DNA of 9,070 nt from Elusimicrobiota bacterium (GCA_023700845.1 JAMPYD010000054.1:1-9070), one strand, 5' to 3'. Numbered from the stretch's first letter, positions 1 through 8,267 are shown. Translations and numbers: made by a program. The notes: generated from the sequence alone by a model not told the origin.

Positions 1-1766
1 ACGACGCGGATGTTCTCGGACATGCCCGCGATGCCGGGGCGCAGGCAGCAGATGCCGCGCACGAGCAGCTCGATCTTCACGCCGGCGTTCGAGGCGTCGT
101 AGAGCGCCGACACGATCTCCGGGTCCTGCAGCGAGTTCATCTTGGCGATGATGTGGCCTTTGCCGGTCTCCTTGAAGAACCTCGCCTCCTCGCGGATCAG
201 GCGCAGCATCTCGTCGTGGAGGTTCACGGGCGCGATGAGAAGCTCCATGAGCCCCTCGGGGCGCCGGCCCTTGGCGAGCGCCTCGAAATAGGAGAGGGCC
301 TCGCCGCCGATGCCCTCGTCGGCGGTCAGAAGGCCCAGGTCGGTGTACTGGCGGGCGGTGACGGGGTGAGAATTGCCCGTGCCGAGATGGGTGTAGGCGC
401 GCTCGACGCCGTCCTCCTCGCGCACGATCGAGGTGACCTTCGAGTGCACCTTGTAGCGGCCCAGGTGCGGCACGACCTTCACGCCGGCCTTGCGCAGCGC
501 CTCGGCCCAGCGCAGATTATTCAGCTCGTCGAAGCGCGCCTTGATCTCGATGTAGGCCGTCACCTTCTTGCCCGCCGCCGCGGCGGCGATCAGGGCCGCC
601 ATGATCGGGGAGTCGAGGCTGGTGCGGTACAGCGTGTGGTATATCCGCTTGACCCCCGCGTCGAGCGCCGCGGCCTCGAGGAACTTCACCACGATGTCAA
701 AGGCGTCGTACGGATGGTGGAGAAGGATGTCCTTGCGGCGCACGATCTCGAAGGCGGAGGAGGGCTTGCGGAAGGGGGCGGGCACCTGCGGCTCGATCGG
801 CGGGTAGCGCAGGCCCGGCTTGGGCGCGTCGATGCGGGCGAGCGTGCGCATGTCGAGGGGGAGGTCGAAGCGGTACAGCGCCGACGAGTCGAGCCCGAGG
901 GCGGTCGCCAGGAACAGCGCCCCCTCGGAATAGGCGGGGGAGTCGACCTCGAGGCGGACGACCTTCGCGTTCGAGCGCCGGTTGACGGCCTCGAGAATCT
1001 GGTCCTCGAGGTTCTCCTCGTCGTCCGGGCGCCAGCGCAGGTCGGCGTCGCGGATGATCTTGAAGGGGAAGGTCTCGATGACCTCGCGGTCCGGGAACAG
1101 GTCCTCGGCGCGGTCCGCGATCCAGCGCTCGATGAGGGCGTAGCGCTTGACGCCGTCCTTCGTCGGCAGCGAGATCAGGCGGCCCTCGCGGTCCTCGATC
1201 GTGATCACCGCGTACTCGCGGGGGAAGCGCACGAACACGTGCAGGCGGGCGCTCGCCAGAGCGGGCGGCGGCTCGGGGTAGCGCCGCACCAGGACCTTGA
1301 GCTTGGGCAGGCGCTCCTGAATCTCGGTGTCGGGCGCGCGTTCGTCGAGGAAATCGGCGAGAATCTCGACCCCCTCGGCGCGAAGCGCGGTCAGGATGTC
1401 GCGCAACACCTCGGCCTGCCGCGACTTCTGGCGCAGCGCGTGCTCGCGGATCTGGGCGAGGACCTGACGGGCGGTCATCCCGTCCAGAAACCGCTTCCCG
1501 GACGAACGCCGTGCGAGCTTGCCGATCTCGGCGACGCGGGTCATGAAGAACTCGTCGAGGTTCGAGCTGACGATCGTCGCGAAGCGCAGGCGCTCGAAGG
1601 CGGGCACGGTCGCGTCGGCCGCCTCGGACAGGACGCGGTCGTTGAAGGCCAGCCAGGACAGGTCGCGGTTGAAGAAGCGCTCCGCCGCCTTCAGGCCTAC
1701 GGCCTGGGGGGCGGTCACGGCGGGGGCCGCGTCGACCTTGAGGGGCAGGATTTTGGACCGGGCCAT
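1..1766 (-). CDS. ppk: Polyphosphate kinase 1 (PPK1), C-terminus cut by window edge
   Basis: PPK1 reversibly transfers the gamma-phosphate of ATP to inorganic polyphosphate in the cytoplasm, for phosphate and energy storage and stress survival. About 588 residues are visible. The N-domain carries RDLSWLAFNDRVL (34-46) and SSNLDEF (67-73), whose N69 matches the adenine-binding Asn of E. coli PPK. LYRTSLDS has R381 and KARFDE has R411, matching the metal/phosphate-binding R375 and R405. H441 in KVHSK matches the phosphorylated H435, and H460 in THLGTGN matches H454; the 19-residue spacing is kept. The reading ends just after LVRGICCLRPG, so the last C2 segment with the other conserved His (E. 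coli H592) lies outside. The E. coli enzyme has 688 residues, so roughly 100 are missing. The ATG at 1764-1766 is chosen because it gives a family-like N-terminus and has a -10-like TATCAT just upstream. It is divergent from recQ. Residue equivalences are from memory of the family; the identity is very secure. Confidence 0.97.
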   Translation of the reverse strand, partial: MARSKILPLKVDAAPAVTAPQAVGLKAAERFFNRDLSWLAFNDRVLSEAADATVPAFERLRFATIVSSNLDEFFMTRVAEIGKLARRSSGKRFLDGMTARQVLAQIREHALRQKSRQAEVLRDILTALRAEGVEILADFLDERAPDTEIQERLPKLKVLVRRYPEPPPALASARLHVFVRFPREYAVITIEDREGRLISLPTKDGVKRYALIERWIADRAEDLFPDREVIETFPFKIIRDADLRWRPDDEENLEDQILEAVNRRSNAKVVRLEVDSPAYSEGALFLATALGLDSSALYRFDLPLDMRTLARIDAPKPGLRYPPIEPQVPAPFRKPSSAFEIVRRKDILLHHPYDAFDIVVKFLEAAALDAGVKRIYHTLYRTSLDSPIMAALIAAAAAGKKVTAYIEIKARFDELNNLRWAEALRKAGVKVVPHLGRYKVHSKVTSIVREEDGVERAYTHLGTGNSHPVTARQYTDLGLLTADEGIGGEALSYFEALAKGRRPEGLMELLIAPVNLHDEMLRLIREEARFFKETGKGHIIAKMNSLQDPEIVSALYDASNAGVKIELLVRGICCLRPGIAGMSENIRV

Positions 1767-1774
1767 CGGGGTCT

Positions 1775-1780
1775 ATGATA
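1775..1780 (-). promoter_or_regulatory. Putative -10 element of ppk
   Basis: On the minus strand TATCAT lies 8 nt upstream of the ppk ATG. No Shine-Dalgarno sequence is seen in those 8 nt and no clear -35 box is visible. A transcript starting about 7 nt after the hexamer would begin at or one or two bases before the start codon. Seen: hexamer and spacing. Inferred: promoter function. Confidence 0.45.
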
Positions 1781-1794
1781 GCTCTTTGACCCGC

Positions 1795-1810
1795 GCCCGG
1801 TCCTCCGGGC
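1795..1810. repeat. Small hairpin between ppk and recQ
   Basis: GCCCGG and CCGGGC form a perfect 6-bp stem around the loop TCCT. It sits where the ppk -35 region would be and about 42-57 bp upstream of the recQ start. It could be an operator half-pair, but a stem this short in GC-rich DNA may be chance. Confidence 0.3.
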
Positions 1811-1816
1811 ATGTAA

Positions 1817-1851
1817 CGAACGAATGACGCGAAATGTCGTACAATCGTTCG
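1817..1851. repeat. 7-bp inverted repeat around the recQ -10 region
   Basis: CGAACGA (1817-1823) and its exact reverse complement TCGTTCG (1845-1851) are separated by 21 nt. The right arm ends at the base before the recQ start codon and shares the last T of the -10-like hexamer. The position suits a repressor-binding site. The half-sites contain GAAC/GTTC, but the spacing does not match the compact Gram-positive SOS box, so LexA control is not supported. Confidence 0.35.
1840..1845 (+). promoter_or_regulatory. Putative -10 element of recQ
   Basis: TACAAT lies exactly 6 nt (CGTTCG) upstream of the ATG at 1852, with no Shine-Dalgarno sequence between and no convincing -35 box. This spacing fits a leaderless transcript and supports the 1852 start over the in-frame ATG at 1834, which would lie upstream of the -10 itself. 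Confidence 0.5.
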
Positions 1852-3372
<1,521 letters not shown>

Positions 3373-3375
3373 GCC

Positions 3376-3395
3376 GACTCGCACCGGTGCGAGTC
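3376..3395. terminator. Perfect 20-bp palindrome after recQ (possible bidirectional terminator)
   Basis: GACTCGCACC is followed immediately by its exact reverse complement GGTGCGAGTC. It starts 3 bp after the recQ stop codon, in the gap between convergent genes, where a bidirectional terminator is expected. There is no U-tract on either side and no unpaired loop, so it is not a textbook intrinsic terminator; a protein-binding site or repeat element is also possible. Confidence 0.45.
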
Positions 3396-3397
3396 CG

Positions 3398-3415
3398 ACT
3401 GTTTCCGGAAACAGT
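3398..3415. terminator. Perfect 18-bp palindrome in the convergent gap (possible terminator)
   Basis: ACTGTTTCC joins directly to its reverse complement GGAAACAGT. It lies 2 bp from the first palindrome and 10 bp from the stop codon of the crotonase gene on the other strand. No T-run follows on either strand. Each palindrome is preceded on the plus strand by CCGACT or CCG, suggesting a modular unit. Confidence 0.45.
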
Positions 3416-3425
3416 TCCCGCCGAA

Positions 3426-4196
3426 TCAGCTGAACTTCGGCGCGCGGCGCTGACGGATGGCGGCCACGCCTTCGGCGATGTCCGGGCCCTTGAAGGTGAC
3501 GGCCTGGCCCTTGGCCTCGTGGGCGAGGTAAGGGGAGAGATCGAATCCCAGCCGCGTCTCGGCCTTCAGTATGCGCAGGCTCTCGCCCGAGCCCGAGGCG
3601 ACGCGGCCGGCGAGCTCGGCGCACACGCCGTCCAGCTCGGCGGGGAGCGCCGCCGTCGCGCAGGCGCCGCCCCAGGAGTGGAGGTCGCGTCCCGAGAACA
3701 GGCGGCCGGTGAGGAGCAGCTCGCGGGCGCGCGCGTCGCCCACGGCGGCGCGGGCCAGAGGCCAGGCGGCCATGCCGGGGTTGAGCCCGAGACGGACGAA
3801 GTTGAAGCCGAGCTTCGCGTCGTCCACGACGACACGGAGGTCGCAGGCGAGCGCGAGGCAGAGGCCCGCGCCGACGGCGGTGCCGTGGATCTTGGCGATG
3901 GTGACCTGCGGGACCTCGCGGATGGACAGGAAGTCGCCGTAGAAGCGCTTCATGACCCCGGCCAAAGCGGCCTTCGGCCGTTTCATGTTCTTCTCGATGA
4001 AGGCGAGGTCGCCGCCGGCGGAGAAGGCGTGGCCCGCGGCTTCGAGCACGAGCACCTTCGAGCGCTCGCGCCCCGCGCGCTTGACCGCCGCGGAGAACTC
4101 GCGGGCCATGTCCTCGGACATCGCGTTGAGCGCCTGCGGGCGCTCGAGGCGCAAGGTGGTGACTGACCGCTCGGTGCGCAGGCTGACGAGGCTCAT
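3426..4196 (-). CDS. Enoyl-CoA hydratase/isomerase (crotonase) family protein with atypical active site
   Basis: A 256-residue single-domain crotonase-fold protein, the usual length. Crotonases bind an acyl-CoA thioester and stabilise its enolate in an oxyanion hole. The oxyanion segments are present: AFSAGGDL (57-64) and GTAVGAGLCLALACDLR (105-121). By motif alignment with rat mitochondrial enoyl-CoA hydratase, the two catalytic glutamates fall on C113 (E144) and F133 (E164, in GFNFVRLGL). The Asp used by PaaG-type isomerases (VPDGG) falls on G141 (LNPGM). A standard hydratase reaction is therefore doubtful; an isomerase, thioesterase, decarboxylase or scaffold role remains open. The C-terminus GVAAIRQRRAPKFS is typical of the family (cf. 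EG..AF..KR.P.F). The ATG at 4194-4196 is set by a TATAAT 6 nt upstream. No other beta-oxidation gene is nearby, so the context does not reveal the substrate. Confidence 0.88.
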   Translation of the reverse strand: MSLVSLRTERSVTTLRLERPQALNAMSEDMAREFSAAVKRAGRERSKVLVLEAAGHAFSAGGDLAFIEKNMKRPKAALAGVMKRFYGDFLSIREVPQVTIAKIHGTAVGAGLCLALACDLRVVVDDAKLGFNFVRLGLNPGMAAWPLARAAVGDARARELLLTGRLFSGRDLHSWGGACATAALPAELDGVCAELAGRVASGSGESLRILKAETRLGFDLSPYLAHEAKGQAVTFKGPDIAEGVAAIRQRRAPKFS

Positions 4197-4202
4197 CCGC
4201 CG

Positions 4203-4208
4203 ATTATA
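4203..4208 (-). promoter_or_regulatory. Consensus -10 element of the crotonase-family gene
   Basis: On the minus strand a perfect TATAAT lies exactly 6 nt (CGGCGG) upstream of the ATG. Any -35 contact would fall inside the coding region of the divergent glycosyltransferase; no good TTGACA match is seen there. CGGCGG is a poor Shine-Dalgarno candidate and abuts the start codon, so a leaderless transcript is the simplest reading. Confidence 0.6.
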
Positions 4209-4209
4209 C

Positions 4210-4215
4210 TAGAAT
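4210..4215 (+). promoter_or_regulatory. Putative -10 element of the GT9 gene starting at 4222
   Basis: TAGAAT lies exactly 6 nt (CGTCCC) upstream of the GTG start, with no Shine-Dalgarno sequence. An overlapping alternative, TATACT at 4205-4210, is 11 nt from the start. Only one base (4209) separates TAGAAT from the opposing TATAAT. Its -35 region would lie inside the crotonase coding sequence. Confidence 0.5.
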
Positions 4216-4221
4216 CGTCCC

Positions 4222-5277
4222 GTGGGCCTTAAAGAACTCGGCAAGGAGATCGAAAAGCGGGGCAAGTCCGCCCTGAGGGCGACCCTTTTTCGGATCCTGC
4301 CCAAGCCCCGGCCGCACAAGGGCCCGGCCGACCCCGCCAAGGTGCGCCGCGTCCTCGCCGTGCGGCACGACGCCCGCCTGGGGAACCTCCTGCTGCTGAC
4401 GCCGGCCCTGCGCCTGATAAAGGCGGCCTTCCCGGCGGCGCGCGTCGAGGTCCTGATCGCCGACCGCTACGGCGACGCGCTGAAGTTCAACCCGTGCGTG
4501 GACGAGATCCTCACCGCGAGAGCCTTGCCCGGCCTGCGCCTGCGCGGCTACGACCTGGCCTTCGACTTCTCGCCGCAGCACGCCTTCTCGATGTCGAGCG
4601 CGGTCTGGACGGCGATGTCGGGCGCCAAGCGCCGGATAGGCTTCGACCGCGGCGACGCCGCCAAGTTCCTGGACGACCTCGTGCCCGTGCCGGCCCGGCG
4701 CGCCCACGAGACCGCCAACCTCGCGTCCCTGGTGCGCCACGCCGCCCCGGCCGCGGCCCTGCCGCCGGACGAGTCCCTGCGGACCGAGTATCACTTCGGG
4801 GCGGGCGAGAAGGAAGCGGGAGCCAAGGCCTGGGCCTCGTGGGGTCTCGACGGTGAGAGCGTCGCGCTGTTCCTCGGCGCGCGCGCCGAGAAGCGGCTCG
4901 ATCCGGCCTGGTTCTTCGACCTGGGAGAGCGCCTCGTCCGTTCCGGGCGCAAGGCCGTGCTGACGGGCGGGCCGGCGGAGCGGAAGCTCCTCGAGGGGCG
5001 GACGATTCCGGCCGGCGTCAGCGTCGCGCCGGAGCTGCCCCTGCGCGCCTTCGCCGCGGCGATCGTCAACGCGCGCGCGGTGCTCACCGCCGACACCGGG
5101 CCGATGCACCTGGCCGTCGCGCTCGGCGTGCCGACCGTCCAGCTGTTCAGCCACACCGAGCCCTGGCGCTTCGGATACGCTCTTCCCGAGCACGCGCTGA
5201 TGGAGACCCCGGGGCGGCATCCGGCGCCGGACGAGGCCTGGGCGGCCCTGCAGGAGCTGCTCGCTAGAAAGGGATGA
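4222..5277 (+). CDS. Glycosyltransferase family 9 (heptosyltransferase-like) protein
   Basis: A 351-residue GT-B fold protein of family GT9, which contains the ADP-heptose:LPS heptosyltransferases WaaC/WaaF/WaaQ that build the LPS inner core on the cytoplasmic side of the inner membrane. The N-terminal 40 residues are rich in Lys/Arg and could form an amphipathic membrane-associating helix. The first Rossmann half opens with VRRVLAVRHDARLGNLLLLTPALRLIK (41-67). The donor-binding half has VALFLGA (214-220), KAVLTGGPAE (244-253) and the GT9 signature ADTGPMHLAVALGVPTVQLF (290-309) with D291 and H296. In the N-terminal loop, where WaaC has a catalytic Asp in the GD motif, this protein has Asn (N55). 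The GTG start is supported by TAGAAT 6 nt upstream. The 3' end overlaps the convergent second GT9 gene by 14 bp. The sugar donor and acceptor cannot be told from sequence. Confidence 0.87.
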   Translation: MGLKELGKEIEKRGKSALRATLFRILPKPRPHKGPADPAKVRRVLAVRHDARLGNLLLLTPALRLIKAAFPAARVEVLIADRYGDALKFNPCVDEILTARALPGLRLRGYDLAFDFSPQHAFSMSSAVWTAMSGAKRRIGFDRGDAAKFLDDLVPVPARRAHETANLASLVRHAAPAAALPPDESLRTEYHFGAGEKEAGAKAWASWGLDGESVALFLGARAEKRLDPAWFFDLGERLVRSGRKAVLTGGPAERKLLEGRTIPAGVSVAPELPLRAFAAAIVNARAVLTADTGPMHLAVALGVPTVQLFSHTEPWRFGYALPEHALMETPGRHPAPDEAWAALQELLARKG

Positions 5278-6247
5278 GGCGCTTGATGTGGTCGGCCAGG
5301 GCCGCGGAAGCCTCGTCGACCGTCGTCTCGCGGCACGACTCCCACTCGGAGCACACCGTCCCGCCGTGCCGCGCCCCGCGCGGCCGCCACACCGCCTGGG
5401 TGTAGCCCGCGTAGAAGCCGAAGGTGGGGACGCCGAGCGCGGCGGCGAGGTGGGTCGTCCCGGTGATGTTGCAGACGAAGAGGTTCATGCGCTTGAGCAT
5501 GGCCCCGCTGACGCCGAGGCGGGCGGGAGGGAGGATCGGGACGGGGCGCTTGAGCTTGGCGACGATCGCGGCGACCTTCTCGTGCTCGCCCGGTCCGCCC
5601 ATGAAGAACAGCTTCACGCGCGCGTCGTCGAGCAGACGGTCCGCCAGAGCGGCGAACTTCTCCTCCGGCCAGCGGAAGGAGAACCGGTCGAAGTTCCCGG
5701 GATGGATGACGACGCGGAACGACCCTCCTCCCGAGGGCGGCATCGCGGCGAGCAGGCGGTCGGCCTCGTCGAGATCGGCGATGGGCAGTCGCAGCTCCGG
5801 GTCCTGGTCGTAGGGCGCGTCGAGCGCGGCGGCGAGGCGGCCGTAGCGGTCCCACATGTGCTCGCGCTCGGCCGGGGCCGGGAGCACCTCGGTGAAGGCG
5901 CCGCTGCGGCCGGCGCCCTTGTCGAAGGCGAGCCGCCGGGGAGCGCGGGCGGCGCGCGTGATCATGGTCGAGGTCTTCGAGTACGAGGAGTTGAGGTCCA
6001 CGATCAGGTCGCACGGCTCGCGGAGCAGCTTCCAGAGGAAGCTTAGGTTGCCGCCGACCTGCCCCGGCTTGCCGAGGACCAGGGACTCGTCGATGAACGG
6101 AATCAGCGGCAGGACCTGGGCCGAGCGCCAGCCGACGATCAGGCGGATGCGGGCCTTCGGATGGCGCCGGCGGAGCGCGCGCAGGAAGGAGGTGGCGACA
6201 ATGACGTCGCCGACGCGTCCGATGTACAGGGCGGTGATGCGCTCCAC
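5264..6247 (-). CDS. Glycosyltransferase family 9 (heptosyltransferase-like) protein
   Basis: A 327-residue GT9 protein, close to the usual length of WaaC/WaaF. The N-terminal loop is canonical: ALYIGRVGDVIVATSFLRALRRRHP (6-30), keeping the catalytic-type Asp (D14). The C-terminal half has VVIHPGNFDRFSFRWPEEKFAALADRLL (179-206), KLFFMGGPGEHE (212-223) and a GT9 signature NITGTTHLAAALGVPTFGFY (260-279). The Asp normally found in the DTG/DSG part of that signature is Ile (I261), while T262, G263 and H265 remain. It ends with C299 and C305 in a CSEWESC segment. The GTG start at 6245-6247 is chosen from the family N-terminus and a TATAAT 6 nt upstream. It follows the macB-like gene by 21 bp on the same strand, so read-through is possible. 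A role in envelope glycan or LPS core assembly is inferred; donor and acceptor are unknown. Confidence 0.87.
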   Translation of the reverse strand: MERITALYIGRVGDVIVATSFLRALRRRHPKARIRLIVGWRSAQVLPLIPFIDESLVLGKPGQVGGNLSFLWKLLREPCDLIVDLNSSYSKTSTMITRAARAPRRLAFDKGAGRSGAFTEVLPAPAEREHMWDRYGRLAAALDAPYDQDPELRLPIADLDEADRLLAAMPPSGGGSFRVVIHPGNFDRFSFRWPEEKFAALADRLLDDARVKLFFMGGPGEHEKVAAIVAKLKRPVPILPPARLGVSGAMLKRMNLFVCNITGTTHLAAALGVPTFGFYAGYTQAVWRPRGARHGGTVCSEWESCRETTVDEASAALADHIKRLIPF

Positions 6248-6253
6248 GGCGAG

Positions 6254-6259
6254 ATTATA
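6254..6259 (-). promoter_or_regulatory. Extended -10 element of the second GT9 gene
   Basis: On the minus strand TGC precedes a perfect TATAAT (extended -10, TGN-TATAAT), located exactly 6 nt (CTCGCC) upstream of the GTG start. No Shine-Dalgarno sequence lies between. It sits in the 21-bp gap after the macB-like stop codon, so this gene can be transcribed separately from the efflux operon. Confidence 0.6.
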
Positions 6260-6268
6260 GCAGGCGCG

Positions 6269-8254
6269 TCACTCGTAGCGGAGCGCCTCGATCGGCGACA
6301 GCAGCGACGCCTTGCGCGCCGGCCAGAAGCCGAACACGACGCCGGTGCCCGCCGAGAAGAAGAAGGCGAGCAGGACCGACTGGGGGGTGACGATCGCGGC
6401 CCAACCCGCGAAGTAGGACATGCCGAAGGCGATCGACATGCCCAGCGCGATGCCGAGCAGGCCGCCGCAGGTGGACATCGCGGCGGCCTCGATCAGAAAC
6501 TGGATGAGCACCGCGCGGCGCGTCGCGCCGATCGCCTTGCGCAGGCCGATCTCGCGCGTGCGCTCGGACACCGACACGAGCATGATGTTCATGATGCCGA
6601 TGCCGCCGACGATCAGCGAGATCGCCGCGACGATGCCGAGCAGCAGCGAGAAGATCTTCGAGGTGCCCGTCAGCGCGGCCTGGATCTCGGCCATGTTGCG
6701 CAAGGTGAAGTCGTCTTCCTTGTAGTCGGGCAGGCGGTGGCGCTTGCGCATCAGCGCGCGCACGGCCGCCATCACGTCCTCGGTCTGATCCGGGCCCGTC
6801 GTCTCGATGGCGATCGTCCCGAGGAACTGACGGCCGAGGACCCTCTTCATCGCGGTCTTCAGCGGGATCACGATCTTGTCGTCCTGGTCCTGGAACCCGC
6901 TCGAGCCCTTGCGCGGAAGGACGCCGATGACCTTGAACTTGATGTGGTCGACGTTGACCGTGCGGCCGACGGGGTCGGACTCGCCGAAGAGGTTCGTCAC
7001 GACGGTGGGGCCGAGCAGGGCGACGCGATCCATCCGGTCGTTCTCCTCGTGCGTGAAGAAGCGCCCGTAGTATGCCTGGGCGTTGCGCATATCGGCGTAC
7101 TCGGGCTCGGCGCCGGTCAGGCTCGTGTTCGAGTTCTTGTCGCCGTACACGGCCTGCACGCTGCCCTGCACCTCGCCCGCGGCGCGGGCGATCCCGGGAT
7201 GGGCGCGCCGGATCGCCGCGGCGTCCTCCATCGACAGGCGGCTGAAGGAGCCCAGCGCCGAGCGCGCCCCGCCGCCGCCCATGCGCGGCGACATCGGGAA
7301 GAGCATCACCAGGTTCGAGCCGAGGCTCGAGAGCTGGGTCTCCACGGACTTCTGCGCGCCCTTGCCGATCGCGAGCATCGCGATGACCGCGGTGACGCCG
7401 ATGAGGATGCCGAGCATCGACAGCGCGCTGCGCAGCTTGTTGGCGCGTATCGCGCGCAGCGCGGAGCGCACGTGCTCGAGCAGCTCCTCAAGGGACAGGT
7501 CCCTGACGGCGGGGACGCTCGCCGTCGCGCCGGAGCCGGCCTTCGTCCGGTTCCTGCCGGCGCCGCCGCGCGGCGCGGCGTTGCGCTCGTCGGAAACGAC
7601 CCGGCCGTCCTTGATGCGGATGACGCGCTGGGCGTAGGCGGCGATGTCGGGCTCGTGGGTGACCATCAGGACCGTGATGCCGGAGTTGTTCAGGTCGCTG
7701 AGCTTGTGCAGGATCTCCTCGGCCTGCTCCGAGGCGAGGTTGCCCGTGGGCTCGTCGGCGAAGATGATCTTGGGACGGTTGACGAGCGCGCGCGCGATCG
7801 CCACCCGCTGCTGCTGTCCGCCCGACAGCTGGTTCGGCGCGTGGTCCATGCGGTCGCTCAGGCCCACCTCGGCCAGGACCTCGGCGGAGCGCTTCTCGCG
7901 CCCGGGATCGCCGGTGTACAGCATCGGCAGGGCGACGTTGTCCTGCGCGCTCGTGCGGGCCAGCAGGTTGAACATCTGGAAGACGAAGCCGATCGTGCGG
8001 GAGCGCAGCGCCGCGCCCTCGTCGTCCGACAGTGAGGAGACGTCGAGCCCCATCAGCTTGTACGAGCCGGACGTCGGACGGTCGAGCAGGCCCAGGATCT
8101 GCGTCAACGTGGACTTGCCCGAGCCCGAGGGGCCCATGATCGCGACGAAGTCGCCTTCGTCGACCGAGAGGTCGATGCCCTTGAGGACGTCGAGGCGGCC
8201 GCCGCCGACGAAGTAGGTCTTCGTGACGCCGCGCAGCTCGATGAGCGGGGCCAT
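6269..8254 (-). CDS. macB: MacB-like ABC transporter, fused ATPase and permease
   Basis: A 661-residue inner-membrane protein (E. coli MacB has 648) that, with a periplasmic adaptor and an outer-membrane channel, drives tripartite export by mechanotransmission. The ATPase half is complete: Walker A GPSGSGKST (41-49), Q-loop Q93, signature LSGGQQQR (143-150), Walker B IIFADE (163-168) and H-loop H200. A Gly/Ala/Ser linker (about 226-250) leads to TM1 (about 278-298), a periplasmic MacB_PCD-type domain (about 300-530), TM2 (about 533-560), the coupling segment SERTREIGLRKAIGATRR (563-580), TM3 (about 590-612) and TM4 (about 622-645), ending SPIEALRYE. The ATG at 8252-8254 is chosen because MIELRGVTKTY-type ABC homology starts there and a Shine-Dalgarno-like sequence precedes it; the frame stays open further upstream but overlaps the adaptor gene. 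It lies 10 nt after the adaptor stop. The substrate (macrolide, lipoprotein, peptide or other) cannot be inferred. Confidence 0.94.
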   Translation of the reverse strand: MAPLIELRGVTKTYFVGGGRLDVLKGIDLSVDEGDFVAIMGPSGSGKSTLTQILGLLDRPTSGSYKLMGLDVSSLSDDEGAALRSRTIGFVFQMFNLLARTSAQDNVALPMLYTGDPGREKRSAEVLAEVGLSDRMDHAPNQLSGGQQQRVAIARALVNRPKIIFADEPTGNLASEQAEEILHKLSDLNNSGITVLMVTHEPDIAAYAQRVIRIKDGRVVSDERNAAPRGGAGRNRTKAGSGATASVPAVRDLSLEELLEHVRSALRAIRANKLRSALSMLGILIGVTAVIAMLAIGKGAQKSVETQLSSLGSNLVMLFPMSPRMGGGGARSALGSFSRLSMEDAAAIRRAHPGIARAAGEVQGSVQAVYGDKNSNTSLTGAEPEYADMRNAQAYYGRFFTHEENDRMDRVALLGPTVVTNLFGESDPVGRTVNVDHIKFKVIGVLPRKGSSGFQDQDDKIVIPLKTAMKRVLGRQFLGTIAIETTGPDQTEDVMAAVRALMRKRHRLPDYKEDDFTLRNMAEIQAALTGTSKIFSLLLGIVAAISLIVGGIGIMNIMLVSVSERTREIGLRKAIGATRRAVLIQFLIEAAAMSTCGGLLGIALGMSIAFGMSYFAGWAAIVTPQSVLLAFFFSAGTGVVFGFWPARKASLLSPIEALRYE

Positions 8255-8257
8255 GGG

Positions 8258-8267
8258 CGCTTTCCTA
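8258..8267 (-). promoter_or_regulatory. Ribosome binding site of the macB-like gene
   Basis: On the minus strand TAGGAAAGCG overlaps the adaptor stop codon (TAG) and precedes the ATG, with the AGGAAAG core about 6 nt from the start. It is the only Shine-Dalgarno-like sequence seen before a start in this window, and it belongs to the only clearly operon-internal gene. Confidence 0.5.

Noticed and set aside
153..1778. Long open frame on the plus strand opposite ppk
   Set aside because: Its translation is biased to Arg/Leu/Val/Gly/Asp with no recognisable domain, while the minus strand encodes a clear polyphosphate kinase. In GC-rich DNA the antisense frames stay open by codon bias.
1834..1851. 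Earlier in-frame ATG of recQ at 1834
   Set aside because: It would add six residues without family similarity, has no Shine-Dalgarno sequence and lies upstream of the likely -10 element TACAAT.
3960..3980. Repeated CGGCC motifs with a short TTC-loop hairpin
   Set aside because: It falls within the crotonase coding region, is short, and is expected from the GC-rich composition.
7589..7600. Hairpin GTCG-GAAA-CGAC with a GNRA-like loop
   Set aside because: It is only a 4-bp stem within the macB-like linker coding region, with no sign of an RNA element around it.
6161..8035. Long open frame (over 600 codons) on the plus strand opposite the macB-like gene
   Set aside because: It is low-complexity, His/Arg/Ala/Asp/Gly-rich, has no domain motifs and runs antisense to an intact ABC transporter.
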